From SG8-40 sp035528435 (lineage in GTDB: Bacteria > Pseudomonadota > Gammaproteobacteria > Burkholderiales > Eutrophovitaceae), in NCBI GenBank assembly GCA_035528435.1, contig DATKYN010000062.1:62001-126000 (forward strand): a stretch of DNA of 64,000 bases. Reading direction: 5' to 3'. Of this stretch, positions 16,858 to 26,464 are shown piece after piece. Positions within the stretch are counted from its first letter, which is position 1, and every line of letters begins with the position of its first letter. Below the pieces are notes generated by a model, which did not search any database, was not told the origin of the DNA, and worked only from the letters and a program-made list of their open reading frames with translations. A program made the translations under genes and the position numbers.

Positions 16858-18161
16858 TTTGCTACCTCCACTCGGTACGAATCATAAGGTCCCCAGGCGA
16901 CACCCCGGATATCATGCGCATAGGTGGCAATGCCCCATCGGGTAGTGCCGTCGATGGAAATCGCTCCCAGCGCGCCGCGTCCTTTGACTTCAGTTGCATA
17001 CAGGATCGCCTTGCCATTGGGAGAGAACGCAGGGGATCGGTCATCCTGCCCGGACGTCAAATATCTGACTTCGCCATCACCGAGGCTCTGGGCGGCGATG
17101 CTGAAGCGCCCATCTTCCATGCGAACGTAAGCGAACCACTCGCCGTCGGCAGCATATTTCGGGGATGTGTTGTAACGCCCATCGAACGTCAAGCGTTCGG
17201 GACGGGCGGAGCCATTGATGGATAGTCGATAAATCTGCGGGCTTCCGCCTCGATCAGATGTAAAAAGGATATGGCGCCCGTCCGGCGAAAAATTTGGTTC
17301 GGTATCCCGGGATCGGCTGTCGCTGAGGCGCTTTGGATTGCCGCCGTCAGCGCCGATCACGTAGATTTGTGAGCCGCCGTCTTTCGACAAAGTGACGGCA
17401 AGCTGCTTGCCGTCAGGCGACCACGCAGGCGCAGAATTGGTACCGCGGAATTTCGAGACGACTTTGCGCGTGCCTTTGGTGATGTCATGCACGTAGATTC
17501 TTGGTCTTTGTCGCTCAAACGAGACGTACGCGAGCCGTGTGCCATCCGGAGACCACTGTGGAGACATGATGGGCGAATCGGTCTTGTACAGCACCTGCCG
17601 GTTGTAACCGTCGGCGTCGGCGATCAGGATTTCTGACTTGTGCCCCTCTCTGGCGACATAGCAGATGCGTGTCGCGTAGGCGCCGGGATAGCCAGTCAAT
17701 CTATCGTGCACTTTATCGGCGATGCGATGCGCCAGAAATCTGACGGTGGACTCCGGTTCAGACAAGGTTTCCTCAATGATCCGTTCTTTCCGGGCAACAT
17801 CAACAAGGGCGTAACGCGCTACAAATTCCCGGCCGATTCTCGATACTTTTCCAATAACCACCATATCGGTGCCAGTTGAGGCGAAATAGTCGTAATCGAC
17901 CTGGTCGTTGATGCCGGCACCGAGTCCCGATGCTTCAACCACTCTCAATGCGCTGCTACGCATCAGGTCTGCGGCCACGATCTGACCGATGCGGTGTTCT
18001 TCCGCTTCCTGCTCGTCGCCGTGGAAGGACAGCACGGCGATCGGAATGCGGCTGCCTTCTCCACCGACGACCTCGACGCTGACCTGTCCATTCGCGATCC
18101 CTGGCAGGCTGGCGAAGACAAGTGCGCACAAAGCGAACAGGTTGCGGATATCGCGTGTCAT
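16854..18161 (-). CDS. tolB: Tol-Pal translocation protein TolB
   Basis: 435 residues, standard length. Sec signal peptide (residues 1-25, ending GIANGQ), an N-terminal alpha/beta domain that contains the TolA-box region, then a six-bladed beta-propeller with recurring SPDG elements (SPQWSPDGTRLAY, PAWSPDGKQLAV, PNFSPDGRHILF, PAFSPNGKAILY). Periplasmic, binds Pal and contacts TolA. Positioned 5 bp after tolA and overlapping pal, as in other tol operons. Confidence 0.96.
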   Translation of the reverse strand: MTRDIRNLFALCALVFASLPGIANGQVSVEVVGGEGSRIPIAVLSFHGDEQEAEEHRIGQIVAADLMRSSALRVVEASGLGAGINDQVDYDYFASTGTDMVVIGKVSRIGREFVARYALVDVARKERIIEETLSEPESTVRFLAHRIADKVHDRLTGYPGAYATRICYVAREGHKSEILIADADGYNRQVLYKTDSPIMSPQWSPDGTRLAYVSFERQRPRIYVHDITKGTRKVVSKFRGTNSAPAWSPDGKQLAVTLSKDGGSQIYVIGADGGNPKRLSDSRSRDTEPNFSPDGRHILFTSDRGGSPQIYRLSINGSARPERLTFDGRYNTSPKYAADGEWFAYVRMEDGRFSIAAQSLGDGEVRYLTSGQDDRSPAFSPNGKAILYATEVKGRGALGAISIDGTTRWGIATYAHDIRGVAWGPYDSYRVEVAK

Positions 18162-18166
18162 GAGGT

Positions 18167-19291
18167 TTACTCTTTCGGTCGAAAACTCAAAAGAAGATTT
18201 CGGAAACTGGCCTGAAACAGGCTCGGTTCCTTGGGTACCGGCAATGGTTGAGCTGCCAGTATCGCGCGCTCAACTGCCGCGTCATAAGTCGCAAACCCAC
18301 TTGTTTGCAATAACCGGACCTGGGTGACGGACCCGTCGGGAAGTAGCGACACCTCGTAGTTGGCTTCCGGATTACCACGCAGATCCGGCGGCAATATGAC
18401 GCGTTGGCGGATTTTGGCGCTGATTCGGGCGCGGTAATCGTCGGTTACCTGCCTGCCAGCAGCTTGCGTCGCCGCTTTCGCATCCTGCTCGTCACGACGC
18501 TGTTGCGTGGCGACTCGGATTGCCTCCAGTTCCTGTGCCAGTTTGCGCTCGCGCTCTTCGAGTCGTTGCTTTTGCTCGACGATTCTCGCCTCCCGTTCCT
18601 GGTCGAGCGTGTCATCGAGCCGTGCGCTTTCCTCTTCGCGCAGCAATTGCGCGAGTGCCAATGCACGCTGTCTTTTCAATTCCTCAACATCGACCTCCGG
18701 TCGCGGAGCGGGTTGCTCTGCCAGTGTTGCTGGCGTTCGGGACGGAGCCGGTTGTTCGATGGCCACGCTAGGTGTTTCAGGTGCTGTGCGCTCGATCTTT
18801 CTTTCACGTACCGGTGCTGTGAGATCTGCGCGAGGTGGGGTCGCTGCCGGCACAGGAGTTGGCTCAGATGCCATGGCGACATCGATTTGCTGCGGCGGTG
18901 GCGCCGGCTCAATTTGAGTGGTTGGCGGTTTTGGCGCAAGCGTTGCCGCAGGTTCCGGTACTGGCTGGAGTGCGGGGCGCGGCGGAGCGGGTTGCTGTGG
19001 CGATTTCACCGGCTTTGGATCGACTGCTGGAGGGGGGTTTCTTTCACGCTTCTGCACAGCCTTGTCTGGAGCAGGCTTGGGTTTGCTGACTGCAGAGGTC
19101 TTCTTTGCGGTCGTTGGCATTGACTCCCAGAGTTTGACGGAAGCATGCGGTTGAATTTTTTGCTGCCAATTCATGTTCAGCAACAGGACCGCGGCAAATG
19201 CGGCATGCACAGCCACGGTTAATACTCCGGCGGCAAGCGGCTTCGGCTCATCGTCGACCCATCGACTGTAATCAAGCGCAAATGTGCTCAT
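18167..19291 (-). CDS. tolA: Tol-Pal protein TolA
   Basis: 374 residues. One N-terminal membrane helix (about residues 20-42), then a long Pro- and Ala-rich stretch (about 60-190), a charged coiled-coil segment rich in E, R, Q (about 190-270) and a C-terminal TonB/TolA-type domain (from about 285, NPEANYEVSLLPDGSV) that binds TolB and phage/colicin partners. The Pro-rich spacer before the helix makes this linker a hybrid of TonB-like and TolA-like types. Inner-membrane energy transducer working with TolQR. Lies 33 bp after tolR and 5 bp before tolB. Confidence 0.94.
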   Translation of the reverse strand: MSTFALDYSRWVDDEPKPLAAGVLTVAVHAAFAAVLLLNMNWQQKIQPHASVKLWESMPTTAKKTSAVSKPKPAPDKAVQKRERNPPPAVDPKPVKSPQQPAPPRPALQPVPEPAATLAPKPPTTQIEPAPPPQQIDVAMASEPTPVPAATPPRADLTAPVRERKIERTAPETPSVAIEQPAPSRTPATLAEQPAPRPEVDVEELKRQRALALAQLLREEESARLDDTLDQEREARIVEQKQRLEERERKLAQELEAIRVATQQRRDEQDAKAATQAAGRQVTDDYRARISAKIRQRVILPPDLRGNPEANYEVSLLPDGSVTQVRLLQTSGFATYDAAVERAILAAQPLPVPKEPSLFQASFRNLLLSFRPKE

Positions 19292-19324
19292 GCCGGGGCT
19301 TTATATGGCGTGTCACCGTTGCGT

Positions 19325-19741
19325 TCAGGAACTGGGCAAAGCCAGTAGCCCAACGTTTTCAACGCGATTGCGGATCAGCATGTCCATCGTCTGCAGCACC
19401 AGGTCGTACTTGATCTCCTTGTCCGCGGTGATGATGACTGACTGTTGCGGTTTGCTCTCTTGCTTGTTCCGAATGACTTCCGCCAGTTCCTTGCGGCTGA
19501 CGGGGCGCGCGTGACCTGATATGTCGTGGTCGATGACGGAGATCGACCCATTGGCGGCAATTTGCACCTCTATCGGCTCTGCGGGCGGATTGTCCAGGTC
19601 CCCAACTGAGGGTAAATTGACGATGCCGGGCGTAATCATTGGCGCCGTCACCATGAAGATCACCAGCAGGACAAGCATTACGTCGATGTACGGAACGACG
19701 TTCATCTGACTGACCAGTCGGGGTCGGCGACGAATTGCCAC
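19325..19741 (-). CDS. tolR: Tol-Pal protein TolR
   Basis: 138 residues of the ExbD/TolR family. The single transmembrane helix holds the proton-pathway Asp in YIDVMLVLLVIFMVTAPM (Asp near residue 20), followed by a periplasmic domain with the conserved stretch ITADKEIKYD. The start is a GTG at 19741 that overlaps the tolQ stop by one base (TAGTG), so translation is coupled to tolQ. Inner-membrane part of the proton-driven TolQR motor. Confidence 0.95.
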   Translation of the reverse strand: MAIRRRPRLVSQMNVVPYIDVMLVLLVIFMVTAPMITPGIVNLPSVGDLDNPPAEPIEVQIAANGSISVIDHDISGHARPVSRKELAEVIRNKQESKPQQSVIITADKEIKYDLVLQTMDMLIRNRVENVGLLALPSS

Positions 19742-20436
19742 TACGCCTCCTCGCCGCTGCCAGATTCGTCTTGCAGTCTGTTGGACAGTTCTTCGATGAA
19801 ACTGTCGAATCGCGTGGACAAGCGTTCCAGGTTGCGCACAAAGTGATTGAACCCGACCACGGCAGGGATTGCAGCGAACAGTCCCATTGCGGTTGCGATC
19901 AGTGCTTCTGCAATACCGGGGGCAACGCTGGCCAGGGTTGCCTGACCAACGTTAGCCAGCCCCCGGAAAGAATTCATGATGCCCCATACGGTGCCGAACA
20001 GGCCGATATAGGGACTGACCGAGCCCACGGTTGCGAGAAAAGCCAGTTTGCTTTCCAGGCGGTCTATTTCGCGCTGGTAGGTCGCGCGCATTGCGCGCCG
20101 CGCTCCCTCAAGCTGCGTTCCGGTGAGCACTTTTTGTCCTTTTTTTCGCAACTTGCTGACTTCACGGAACCCCGCTACGAAAATGCGACTCAAGCTGGCG
20201 CTGCGGTCGAGCGATTTGGCCGCGGTTTCGTAAAGCTTGGGCAGATTGTCGCTCTTGTGAAATCCAGTCTCAAACGCCTCTGCTTGCTCCATCGTTTCGC
20301 GAAACGAGAACATCTTTCGAAATATGTACCACCACGACATGATGGACATGCCGAGGAGGATGGCCATGACAAGCTGAACCAGAAAACTGGCGTTGCCGAT
20401 CAGTGCCCAGAAACCCATGTTGTGGCTGACTTCCAT
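19741..20436 (-). CDS. tolQ: Tol-Pal protein TolQ
   Basis: 231 residues of the ExbB/TolQ/MotA family with three membrane helices: about residues 15-38, then after a long cytoplasmic loop SPYIGLFGTVWGIMNSF (about 135-160) and GIAEALIATAMGLFAAIPAV (about 172-192). The invariant small-residue and Thr positions of the second and third helices are present. It forms the stator-like pentamer around TolR. First gene of the tol operon here; the ybgC thioesterase gene that commonly precedes tolQ is not seen upstream. Confidence 0.96.
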   Translation of the reverse strand: MEVSHNMGFWALIGNASFLVQLVMAILLGMSIMSWWYIFRKMFSFRETMEQAEAFETGFHKSDNLPKLYETAAKSLDRSASLSRIFVAGFREVSKLRKKGQKVLTGTQLEGARRAMRATYQREIDRLESKLAFLATVGSVSPYIGLFGTVWGIMNSFRGLANVGQATLASVAPGIAEALIATAMGLFAAIPAVVGFNHFVRNLERLSTRFDSFIEELSNRLQDESGSGEEA

Positions 20437-21365
20437 TTACGATCTCGCTTTTCTTGGCGCGGTTGTGTCCGACGATGGTCTGTCTGACGCAGTGTCGAGG
20501 AGTGCCGGCGGTTTGCAGTGGCTCGATTCGTGGCCAGAATCAATGGCCGCAACCACGTAAGAGCAAAGTCCGTGCTAGTCACACCCTGGTGGCGCGCCGG
20601 GCGATGCTGGGTGTATCCGTTCACGGGAGTCCAATTGATTTGGTGGCGGACAAGGCGTCTTTACCGAGCTTCGTTCTTCCGGCGCCGGTGCTCAACGGAT
20701 CACAATGTATTTTGTTTCTAATAAACATATATTTATAAGTTATTCTCGCAAACTGAACAGATGCCAATCAGCGGCACCTGCTGGAGCCTGAAACCCTGGG
20801 TGGAGTGCCCTTTCACCCGAATTCGCAAAATGTCGGATTGCGGCGTTCTCAACCGCCTCAAACCGGGTGTTTGCGACAAGCTTCGTCATGCGTCGCCGGG
20901 TGCAAGTCATGCGGCATTTACAGTGTTATTTTGTGTATAAATTCAGAAGCTTGAATCGATCTCCAGTCGACCCTGCCGGTCGCGTGCCGGACTTCGGGTT
21001 CGCCACAAGGTGGCAGCGAATGCGCTCGGACGTGGTGTGATGGCGAGTTGGATATTCGGGGAACCCTGCGCAAGCCGTCATGGCCAATACAGACTGTTAC
21101 GTGCGCACCCGGCAACTGCGGTTATCGTTCACGCGTCGGTGTCACCGATCTCCAGCCACATCGCGTGTGTGTGGCGATGATGGGACACAGCATGGTGCGC
21201 ACGCAGCGCTTTGATCGGGCGAGGCCGTGGCCTTCAGTGGAAACAAAAATGTCAGCAGCCCGGAACCGGCTGCATGCTTTGCGCCGCCGCTGTTTGCAGA
21301 GCTGCTCCGCGAAGATAAGGGAGTGGGTCTTCAGTCAACCGATTTCGATGACCGGCTCAGCGAGC
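20437..21365. other. Long intergenic region upstream of tolQ
   Basis: About 930 bases without a convincing gene. A short A/T-rich island near 20705-20755 (ATAAACATATATTTATAAG) stands out from the G+C-rich surroundings and is the most likely place for the tol promoter, 270 bases ahead of tolQ. Open frames in the rest (for example one of 210 codons from 21048 that runs antisense into the next gene) have unnatural composition and no ribosome site. It may hold a decayed gene or an undetected RNA. Confidence 0.5.
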
Positions 21366-23132
21366 CTATATCCTCGTATTCGGCCGAAGGTAGCTGAGTG
21401 TGCCGGAAGGTCTTGCCTCGCGTTCCGTCGTGTCTTGCGAAGCGTCGAGATCTTGTCGCGAACGGTGTCCGGTAAACAATGCGTTACAAAGTTTTTCGAA
21501 GCTCAGGCTCGGGCATTTCCAGTCGCCCTGGCCGGCATCGCAGCCCAGCATTCTGGCGGTATCGAGATGAACGTCCGACTCAATATCTACGGCTATCACT
21601 TCGATGTGCAGGCTGCGAGCCATTTGCACTGTCGCCGACAATACCGCCTGGGAGTGTTCGTCCTCGATTGCTTCGGATAGCAATCCAGGGGCAAATTTGA
21701 TGGTATCGACCGGGAGATCGAACAAATAAGTCAGCGCCGATGCGCCGATGCCGAATTCGTCGATGCAAATACTGAACCCCATTTCCGATATCTCGATAAG
21801 AGCAGTGGCTTGTTCCGATGATATCGGCATGTCTGTTTCGTGGACACAGAACTGCACATGCTGCGGATCGATTTTGGAGTCAAGCAACAGTCCGTGCAGC
21901 TGTCTGATCAGGGACTCAGGTCGCGTCAGTTGCTGTGGGGAAAGTGTGTGAACTACGCGAATCGGCCAGTGCCCCATTGCTTTCCACTTGCGAATCGCTT
22001 CGAAGGTTAACCATAGCGCGGTCTCGCCCAAAGGAGCCGCCATGCCGGTTTCTTCGGCAATCTGCATGAAGTCATGCAGTTCAATCGTTCCAAGCCTCGC
22101 ATGCTGCCAGCGCAGGAAGCTTTCCACACCGAGCAGTTCGCCTGATTCCATTTCGAAGAACGGCTGAAAGTGGACCGCAAACTCGTCCTTGAAGATGGCG
22201 GACCGCAGATCGCCTTCAAGTGTCAACCGTTGCTTCGCGCGGTCTCCCATTTCATCCGAGAAGAAGCAGATTCCGCCGTTGGCCGCCTTCTTTGCGTTGT
22301 GCATGGCAAGGTCTGCGTTACGCAGTAGCGTTGCTGCATCATGGGAATCGGTAGGAAATACGCTGACACCAATATTGGGGCGCGGCGCGAAACTGTGCTC
22401 GCCGATGTATGTCGGTGCGCTCAGAAAAGACTGGATTCTCACCGCCAGTTTGTTTACCACGTCGGGATCGCCAAGGCTGTCGATCATCACGGCAAACTCA
22501 TCTCCGGCGAGACGTGCCATGGTGTCCTGTTTACGGCTAATGCGCGAGAAACGAGTGACCATCTCCCGGAGGTACTCGTCACCTGCCTCGCGCCCGAGTG
22601 TGTCAACAATGCTCCGATACTGTCCGCTGTTGATGGTCAGCACGGCGACGAACTTGCCCTCTTGCTGTGCATTGGTAAGGGCGGTTTGCAACGATTCCAG
22701 AAATCGCTCCTGGTCGGGCAGTTGTTTCAGGGGATCAGCGGGTTTGTTGTCTTGTGCCTGTCTGTGGTCTTGCTTACCTGTGGCAGCGTCCCGAAATGAA
22801 GCGATCAGACACCGGCCAGTCTCTTCGGAGTCGAAGCGCTTCAGGCTGATATCCAGCGCAATCTCGGCGCCCTCTTTGGTTAACGCGCGCATATCATGTA
22901 AATGATTGACGCCCGAAGCGCTTTGATCGTTTGCCGCCTGAAACAAGCGGTCCCTCCATAGCGCGTAATCGGCGCGGGATTCTTCCGGCGCAAGGTCCTC
23001 CGCCTTCTTTTGCAGCAATTCGTCAGCGGAGTAGTGCAACAGATTCTGCATGAGAGAGTTCGCCGCGATGATTGTGCCGTTCTCGGAAATCATCATGACC
23101 GCATCAGGGAGGGATTCGATGTGTTGTTTCAT
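21366..23132 (-). CDS. PAS-GGDEF-EAL protein with degenerate signatures
   Basis: 588 residues from the ATG at 23132 (an alternative start at 23192 adds 20). Order: PAS-like sensor (about 5-110), GGDEF domain (about 140-300), EAL domain (about 320-560). The cyclase signature reads AGDEF (209-213), close to consensus. The EAL domain has lost most key residues: ESF for EAL (337-339), HTLS instead of the Asn-containing VNLS (395-398), DEFGIG for DDFGTG (458-463), AVDIE for AEGVE (514-518) and QGDWK at the end. Cyclic-di-GMP hydrolysis is therefore unlikely; binding or a purely regulatory role is likelier. No membrane segment. The gene stands alone on its strand. Confidence 0.9.
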   Translation of the reverse strand: MKQHIESLPDAVMMISENGTIIAANSLMQNLLHYSADELLQKKAEDLAPEESRADYALWRDRLFQAANDQSASGVNHLHDMRALTKEGAEIALDISLKRFDSEETGRCLIASFRDAATGKQDHRQAQDNKPADPLKQLPDQERFLESLQTALTNAQQEGKFVAVLTINSGQYRSIVDTLGREAGDEYLREMVTRFSRISRKQDTMARLAGDEFAVMIDSLGDPDVVNKLAVRIQSFLSAPTYIGEHSFAPRPNIGVSVFPTDSHDAATLLRNADLAMHNAKKAANGGICFFSDEMGDRAKQRLTLEGDLRSAIFKDEFAVHFQPFFEMESGELLGVESFLRWQHARLGTIELHDFMQIAEETGMAAPLGETALWLTFEAIRKWKAMGHWPIRVVHTLSPQQLTRPESLIRQLHGLLLDSKIDPQHVQFCVHETDMPISSEQATALIEISEMGFSICIDEFGIGASALTYLFDLPVDTIKFAPGLLSEAIEDEHSQAVLSATVQMARSLHIEVIAVDIESDVHLDTARMLGCDAGQGDWKCPSLSFEKLCNALFTGHRSRQDLDASQDTTEREARPSGTLSYLRPNTRI

Positions 23133-23555
23133 GTGTGGCTTGTCGGACACTCGGCGGCAGACGCGATGAAACAGGTAAAAAGCAGAAAACATGCCGCACG
23201 TGCGAAAGTGGGGTGTAACGCCAGGGAGTTGTGCGGACTTTTTCAGACGTGCCAGAAGCGATGCCTGAGCAATGAACCACGGGTGCGTTCTTGGGTAAAC
23301 GTGAACTGCCAGCCGAACGATAAGAGAAAAATGATAATAGTCTTAAGGCAGCAAAAGGCTTGCGCTGTTGAAGCTTGGTGCCGCGATCCGGGCTGGACAC
23401 CGCAACGCCCTGCGGCAATTGCCGTATCGCGAGGTATTGACGATCACTTTGCGATGGTTATCGTTGAGCCGAACGCGCCTGCGGGCACCCTTTATCGGTG
23501 CAAAGCGATAAATCTGAAGCAGGCGTCGTAACGCGGGGGCAGCAACCGGGCTTGT
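23133..23555. other. Intergenic, probable promoter region
   Basis: About 420 bases between the 3' end of the deacylase gene and the PAS-GGDEF-EAL gene, both on the minus strand. The A/T-rich segment around 23320-23350 (ATGATAATAGTCTTAAG) is a likely promoter area for the signalling gene. No coding sequence or clear terminator recognised. Confidence 0.45.
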
Positions 23556-25256
23556 TTACCTGATCAAACGACCGGGAAGCGCCCCCGTGTGCTCGTCATC
23601 ACGAACGATCTCGGTTCCAGCGACGAAAGTGTGCCGATATCCGTCAGCCCGCTGCAGCAGTCGTTTTCCACCGGCGGGCAGATCGTAAACAACTTCGGCC
23701 TGGCGAAGCTGTAAACGGTCAAAATCGATCACGTTTATATCCGCACGGTATCCCGGCGCAAGCAAACCGCGGTCGCTCAAGCCGTAACCGAGCGCGCTGT
23801 CACGAGTGTGCTTCTTGACCAGAAACTCCAGTGGTAAGCGATTGCCGCGTTTTCTGTCCCGACCCCAATGGGATAGCAGATAGGTCGGCGCACCTTCGTC
23901 ACAGACGGTGCAAACATGGGCGCCGCCATCGCCAAGCCCGATGATGGTTGCGTCGTCGAGCAGCATTTCACGCACGACTTCGAGATTCCCACCCGAATAG
24001 TTCTCAAACGTGTGTGCGAGCAATTGCTTGCCACCGTTTGACATCATGGCATCCAGGGCGACTTCCCAGACGTTGCGCCCCGACGCCTTGGCCAGTGCGC
24101 TGATGCTGCGTTCGGGAGGCGGCTCGTAATCGAACTGGTCATCAACAATAAAGGTCCGTGGCATCCAATCGTGGACCATGCGCGCGTGCGCGTCCTGCGG
24201 GACGTCCGTCACCAGTGATCTGCGTAATTCCGGGTCATTCGCCAGGCGTTCAAAACGCTGCGATGGCGAAAGATCGGCGATGCCGGTCCAGGCGGGGTGA
24301 GTCGAAAACGGATTGATGGTGGTCTCAAGGCCCATCATGACAACAATCGGGCGGCAACCCACCTGCGCGTTAACGTTCAATCCAGCGGCCCGTGCTGCGT
24401 GCATTTTCGTTTGCGTCTCGCGCCACAAATCCGGAGCGTTATTGACTTGCAACAGTAGCAGCGACAATGGGCGACCTGACAACTCCGTTGCCATGCGGAG
24501 GATTTCGAACTCGCCTGGCCCGAAGTCCGAGTTGACTTCCAGTACACCGCGGCCAGCCCGTTTCATCGCCATTGCCAGGCCCCGAAGCTCAGCCTCGCCC
24601 GCAGACAGGCTGGGTGTGTTGCGGCCATCGCGTGTCAAATGTTTGGTTGTTCTTGACGTGGTGAATCCGAGCGCACCTGCCTGCAGTGCCTGCTCAAGGA
24701 GATCGCCCATCCTGGCGATCTCCTCGTCGTTTGGGATGCTCGTATGATCCGCTCCGCGTTCGCCCATGACGTAAAAACGAAGTGGCGCGTGCGGCACCTG
24801 CGCGCCAATATCGATCGCTTTCGGCGCCGCGTCGAGCACATCGAGAAACTGCGGAAAAGACTCCCAGTTGAATTTGACGCCTTCGGCCAGTACGCTTCCC
24901 GGGATGTCTTCCACACCCTCCATCAGGTTGATGAGGAAAGACGAGGTGTTCGGTTTTACCGGAGCGAAACCTACTCCGCAGTTTCCGAAAACCGCGGTCG
25001 TTACGCCGTGCCAGGAAGATGGAGTGAGGTAAGGGTCCCAGGTCGCCTGGCCGTCGTAGTGCGTGTGCACATCAACAAAACCCGGAGTAACGAGCAAGCC
25101 CTCGGCATTGACTTCCCGTTGCGCCGGTCCGAGGTCTTTATCAACGGCGGTGACCATTCCGTTGTCGATGGCAATATCAGCAATGCGTGCTGGTGAGCCG
25201 CTACCGTCAATGACATTGCCTTGACGAATGATTAAATCATGCATGGTGGTGCCCAT
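23556..25256 (-). CDS. N-acyl-D-amino-acid deacylase family amidohydrolase
   Basis: 566 residues of the metal-dependent amidohydrolase superfamily. The N-terminal beta part begins DLIIRQGNVIDGSG, the first metal motif HTHYDGQ follows GFVDV near residue 63, and the conserved GNCGVGFAP stretch is that of D-aminoacylases. A later GLGDGGAH segment carries the catalytic Asp. The C-terminus closes the small beta domain (APGYRADINVIDFDRL). Likely hydrolyses N-acyl-D-amino acids or N-acyl-D-glutamate. Start at 25256 is weakly supported by an AGG upstream; the ATG at 25244 is also possible. No signal peptide, so cytosolic. Confidence 0.9.
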   Translation of the reverse strand: MGTTMHDLIIRQGNVIDGSGSPARIADIAIDNGMVTAVDKDLGPAQREVNAEGLLVTPGFVDVHTHYDGQATWDPYLTPSSWHGVTTAVFGNCGVGFAPVKPNTSSFLINLMEGVEDIPGSVLAEGVKFNWESFPQFLDVLDAAPKAIDIGAQVPHAPLRFYVMGERGADHTSIPNDEEIARMGDLLEQALQAGALGFTTSRTTKHLTRDGRNTPSLSAGEAELRGLAMAMKRAGRGVLEVNSDFGPGEFEILRMATELSGRPLSLLLLQVNNAPDLWRETQTKMHAARAAGLNVNAQVGCRPIVVMMGLETTINPFSTHPAWTGIADLSPSQRFERLANDPELRRSLVTDVPQDAHARMVHDWMPRTFIVDDQFDYEPPPERSISALAKASGRNVWEVALDAMMSNGGKQLLAHTFENYSGGNLEVVREMLLDDATIIGLGDGGAHVCTVCDEGAPTYLLSHWGRDRKRGNRLPLEFLVKKHTRDSALGYGLSDRGLLAPGYRADINVIDFDRLQLRQAEVVYDLPAGGKRLLQRADGYRHTFVAGTEIVRDDEHTGALPGRLIR

Positions 25257-25302
25257 TTGTTGCCTGTGTGATGAACGTCAGCAGTTGCGAAGTTCGCCGG
25301 TG

Positions 25303-26277
25303 TTAATGCAGTCGCGGTTTTTTCAGGAAGTCGTTGCGATCGGCTGACTTTATTTCAAAGCGCAAAACGTCGCCTTCGCGGGCAACGGTCAGCGGAATGA
25401 CAGAGCCGGCCGGCCCAACCTGCCACGCAGTACGAAACAATTGCGCCAGGTTGTTAACCCGCGTGCCGCTTATTTCCAGGACCAGATCACCCTGCTTGAC
25501 GCCGGCGCTGGCCGCTGGTCCGTTTTCGGCCAGGCCGCCGACAACAAGATTCTTGCCTGATTCGGTAGTGTACATGCCAAGCCATGGGCGGGGGGGCGTC
25601 CCTGCACGGCCAGTGTTGAGCATGTCTGGGAGTATTGGTGCAAGCAAATCGATGGGAACGATCATGTTGCCTTGAACCGTCTGGCCGTCTACGGCTTCTT
25701 GTACCAGAAGCGAACCGATGCCGAGCAATCGGCCATCATTTCCAACGAGGGCAGCGCCACCCCATTGAGGATGCGCGGGTGCAGTGAACAAAGCTTCATC
25801 GAGGACATATTCCCAATAGCCGGCAAACTCGCGCTTATCGACGATCTTCGTCTTCAAGGCATGTTGTCGGCCGCCTTGTCCAATGAAGACAACCTCATCG
25901 CCGGGCTGGCAGTTGCTCGCGCTGCCGGTTTCGAGCATCGGTACGCCAAGTTGCCCAAGTGGCTGGATCAGCCCCAATCCGGTTGCCTGGTCATATGCCA
26001 GTGGGTATCCGGACACGACGTTGCCACGATTGGTTGTCAGCCAGACAGTTTCGGCCTCCGTAATCAGGTAGCCAATGGTGAGTATCAGACCGTCTTCACG
26101 AATGACAACACCATTTCCAACGCGCTCGGTTCCCAGAATTGACGCGGTAAACGCGTCCTCCGGTATTTCCGCGCGCACCGTTACCACCGCGTCCAGTGCC
26201 GTATCCAGTTCGAAACCGACGTCATCAGTATCGGGTTGCAGTTCTTCAGGAAACGACCATTCTTCGATATCAGACAT
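25303..26277 (-). CDS. Trypsin-PDZ (HtrA-like) protein lacking the catalytic triad
   Basis: 324 residues from the ATG at 26277. The fold of an S1C protease followed by one PDZ domain (about 230-310) is clear, yet all three catalytic positions are replaced: the His site in the LTxxHVV-type motif is Tyr70 (ILTIGYLIT), the Asp site is Gly100 (DQATGLGLI) and the GNSGGPL site reads QWGGAAL, so Ser is gone. There is no signal peptide, whereas DegP/DegQ/DegS are periplasmic. A TTG at 26355 would extend it without adding a signal. Likely a cytosolic peptide-binding scaffold. The deacylase gene follows 46 bp later on the same strand. Confidence 0.85.
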   Translation of the reverse strand: MSDIEEWSFPEELQPDTDDVGFELDTALDAVVTVRAEIPEDAFTASILGTERVGNGVVIREDGLILTIGYLITEAETVWLTTNRGNVVSGYPLAYDQATGLGLIQPLGQLGVPMLETGSASNCQPGDEVVFIGQGGRQHALKTKIVDKREFAGYWEYVLDEALFTAPAHPQWGGAALVGNDGRLLGIGSLLVQEAVDGQTVQGNMIVPIDLLAPILPDMLNTGRAGTPPRPWLGMYTTESGKNLVVGGLAENGPAASAGVKQGDLVLEISGTRVNNLAQLFRTAWQVGPAGSVIPLTVAREGDVLRFEIKSADRNDFLKKPRLH

Positions 26278-26464
26278 GCGCAGGAGCCAGAATCGTATAG
26301 GGTTAATTGCTTGCGCAAGCTGTCGGGCACGGTGCCAAAAAAACCGGATGCGCAAACACCGTTTGTGCGCAAAATTTTACGCGAATGTCAGAGCGCAGTC
26401 TGCACCGGCAGCGCTGTGTTGATTAAATCCGATCGACTCATCAGGCGTGGCCATCACGGTGCGT

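Noticed and set aside
18404..19123. Long open frame antisense to tolA (239 codons)
   Set aside because: Cys/Arg/Trp-rich composition caused by the Pro/Ala-rich tolA on the other strand; no ribosome site and no domain.
19735..20487. Open frame of 250 codons antisense to tolQ
   Set aside because: Mirror frame of a well-supported gene; no motif or ribosome site.
21048..21680. 210-codon frame upstream of and overlapping the PAS-GGDEF-EAL gene
   Set aside because: Half lies antisense to a real gene; many Cys/Arg residues, no ribosome site, no resemblance to a known family.
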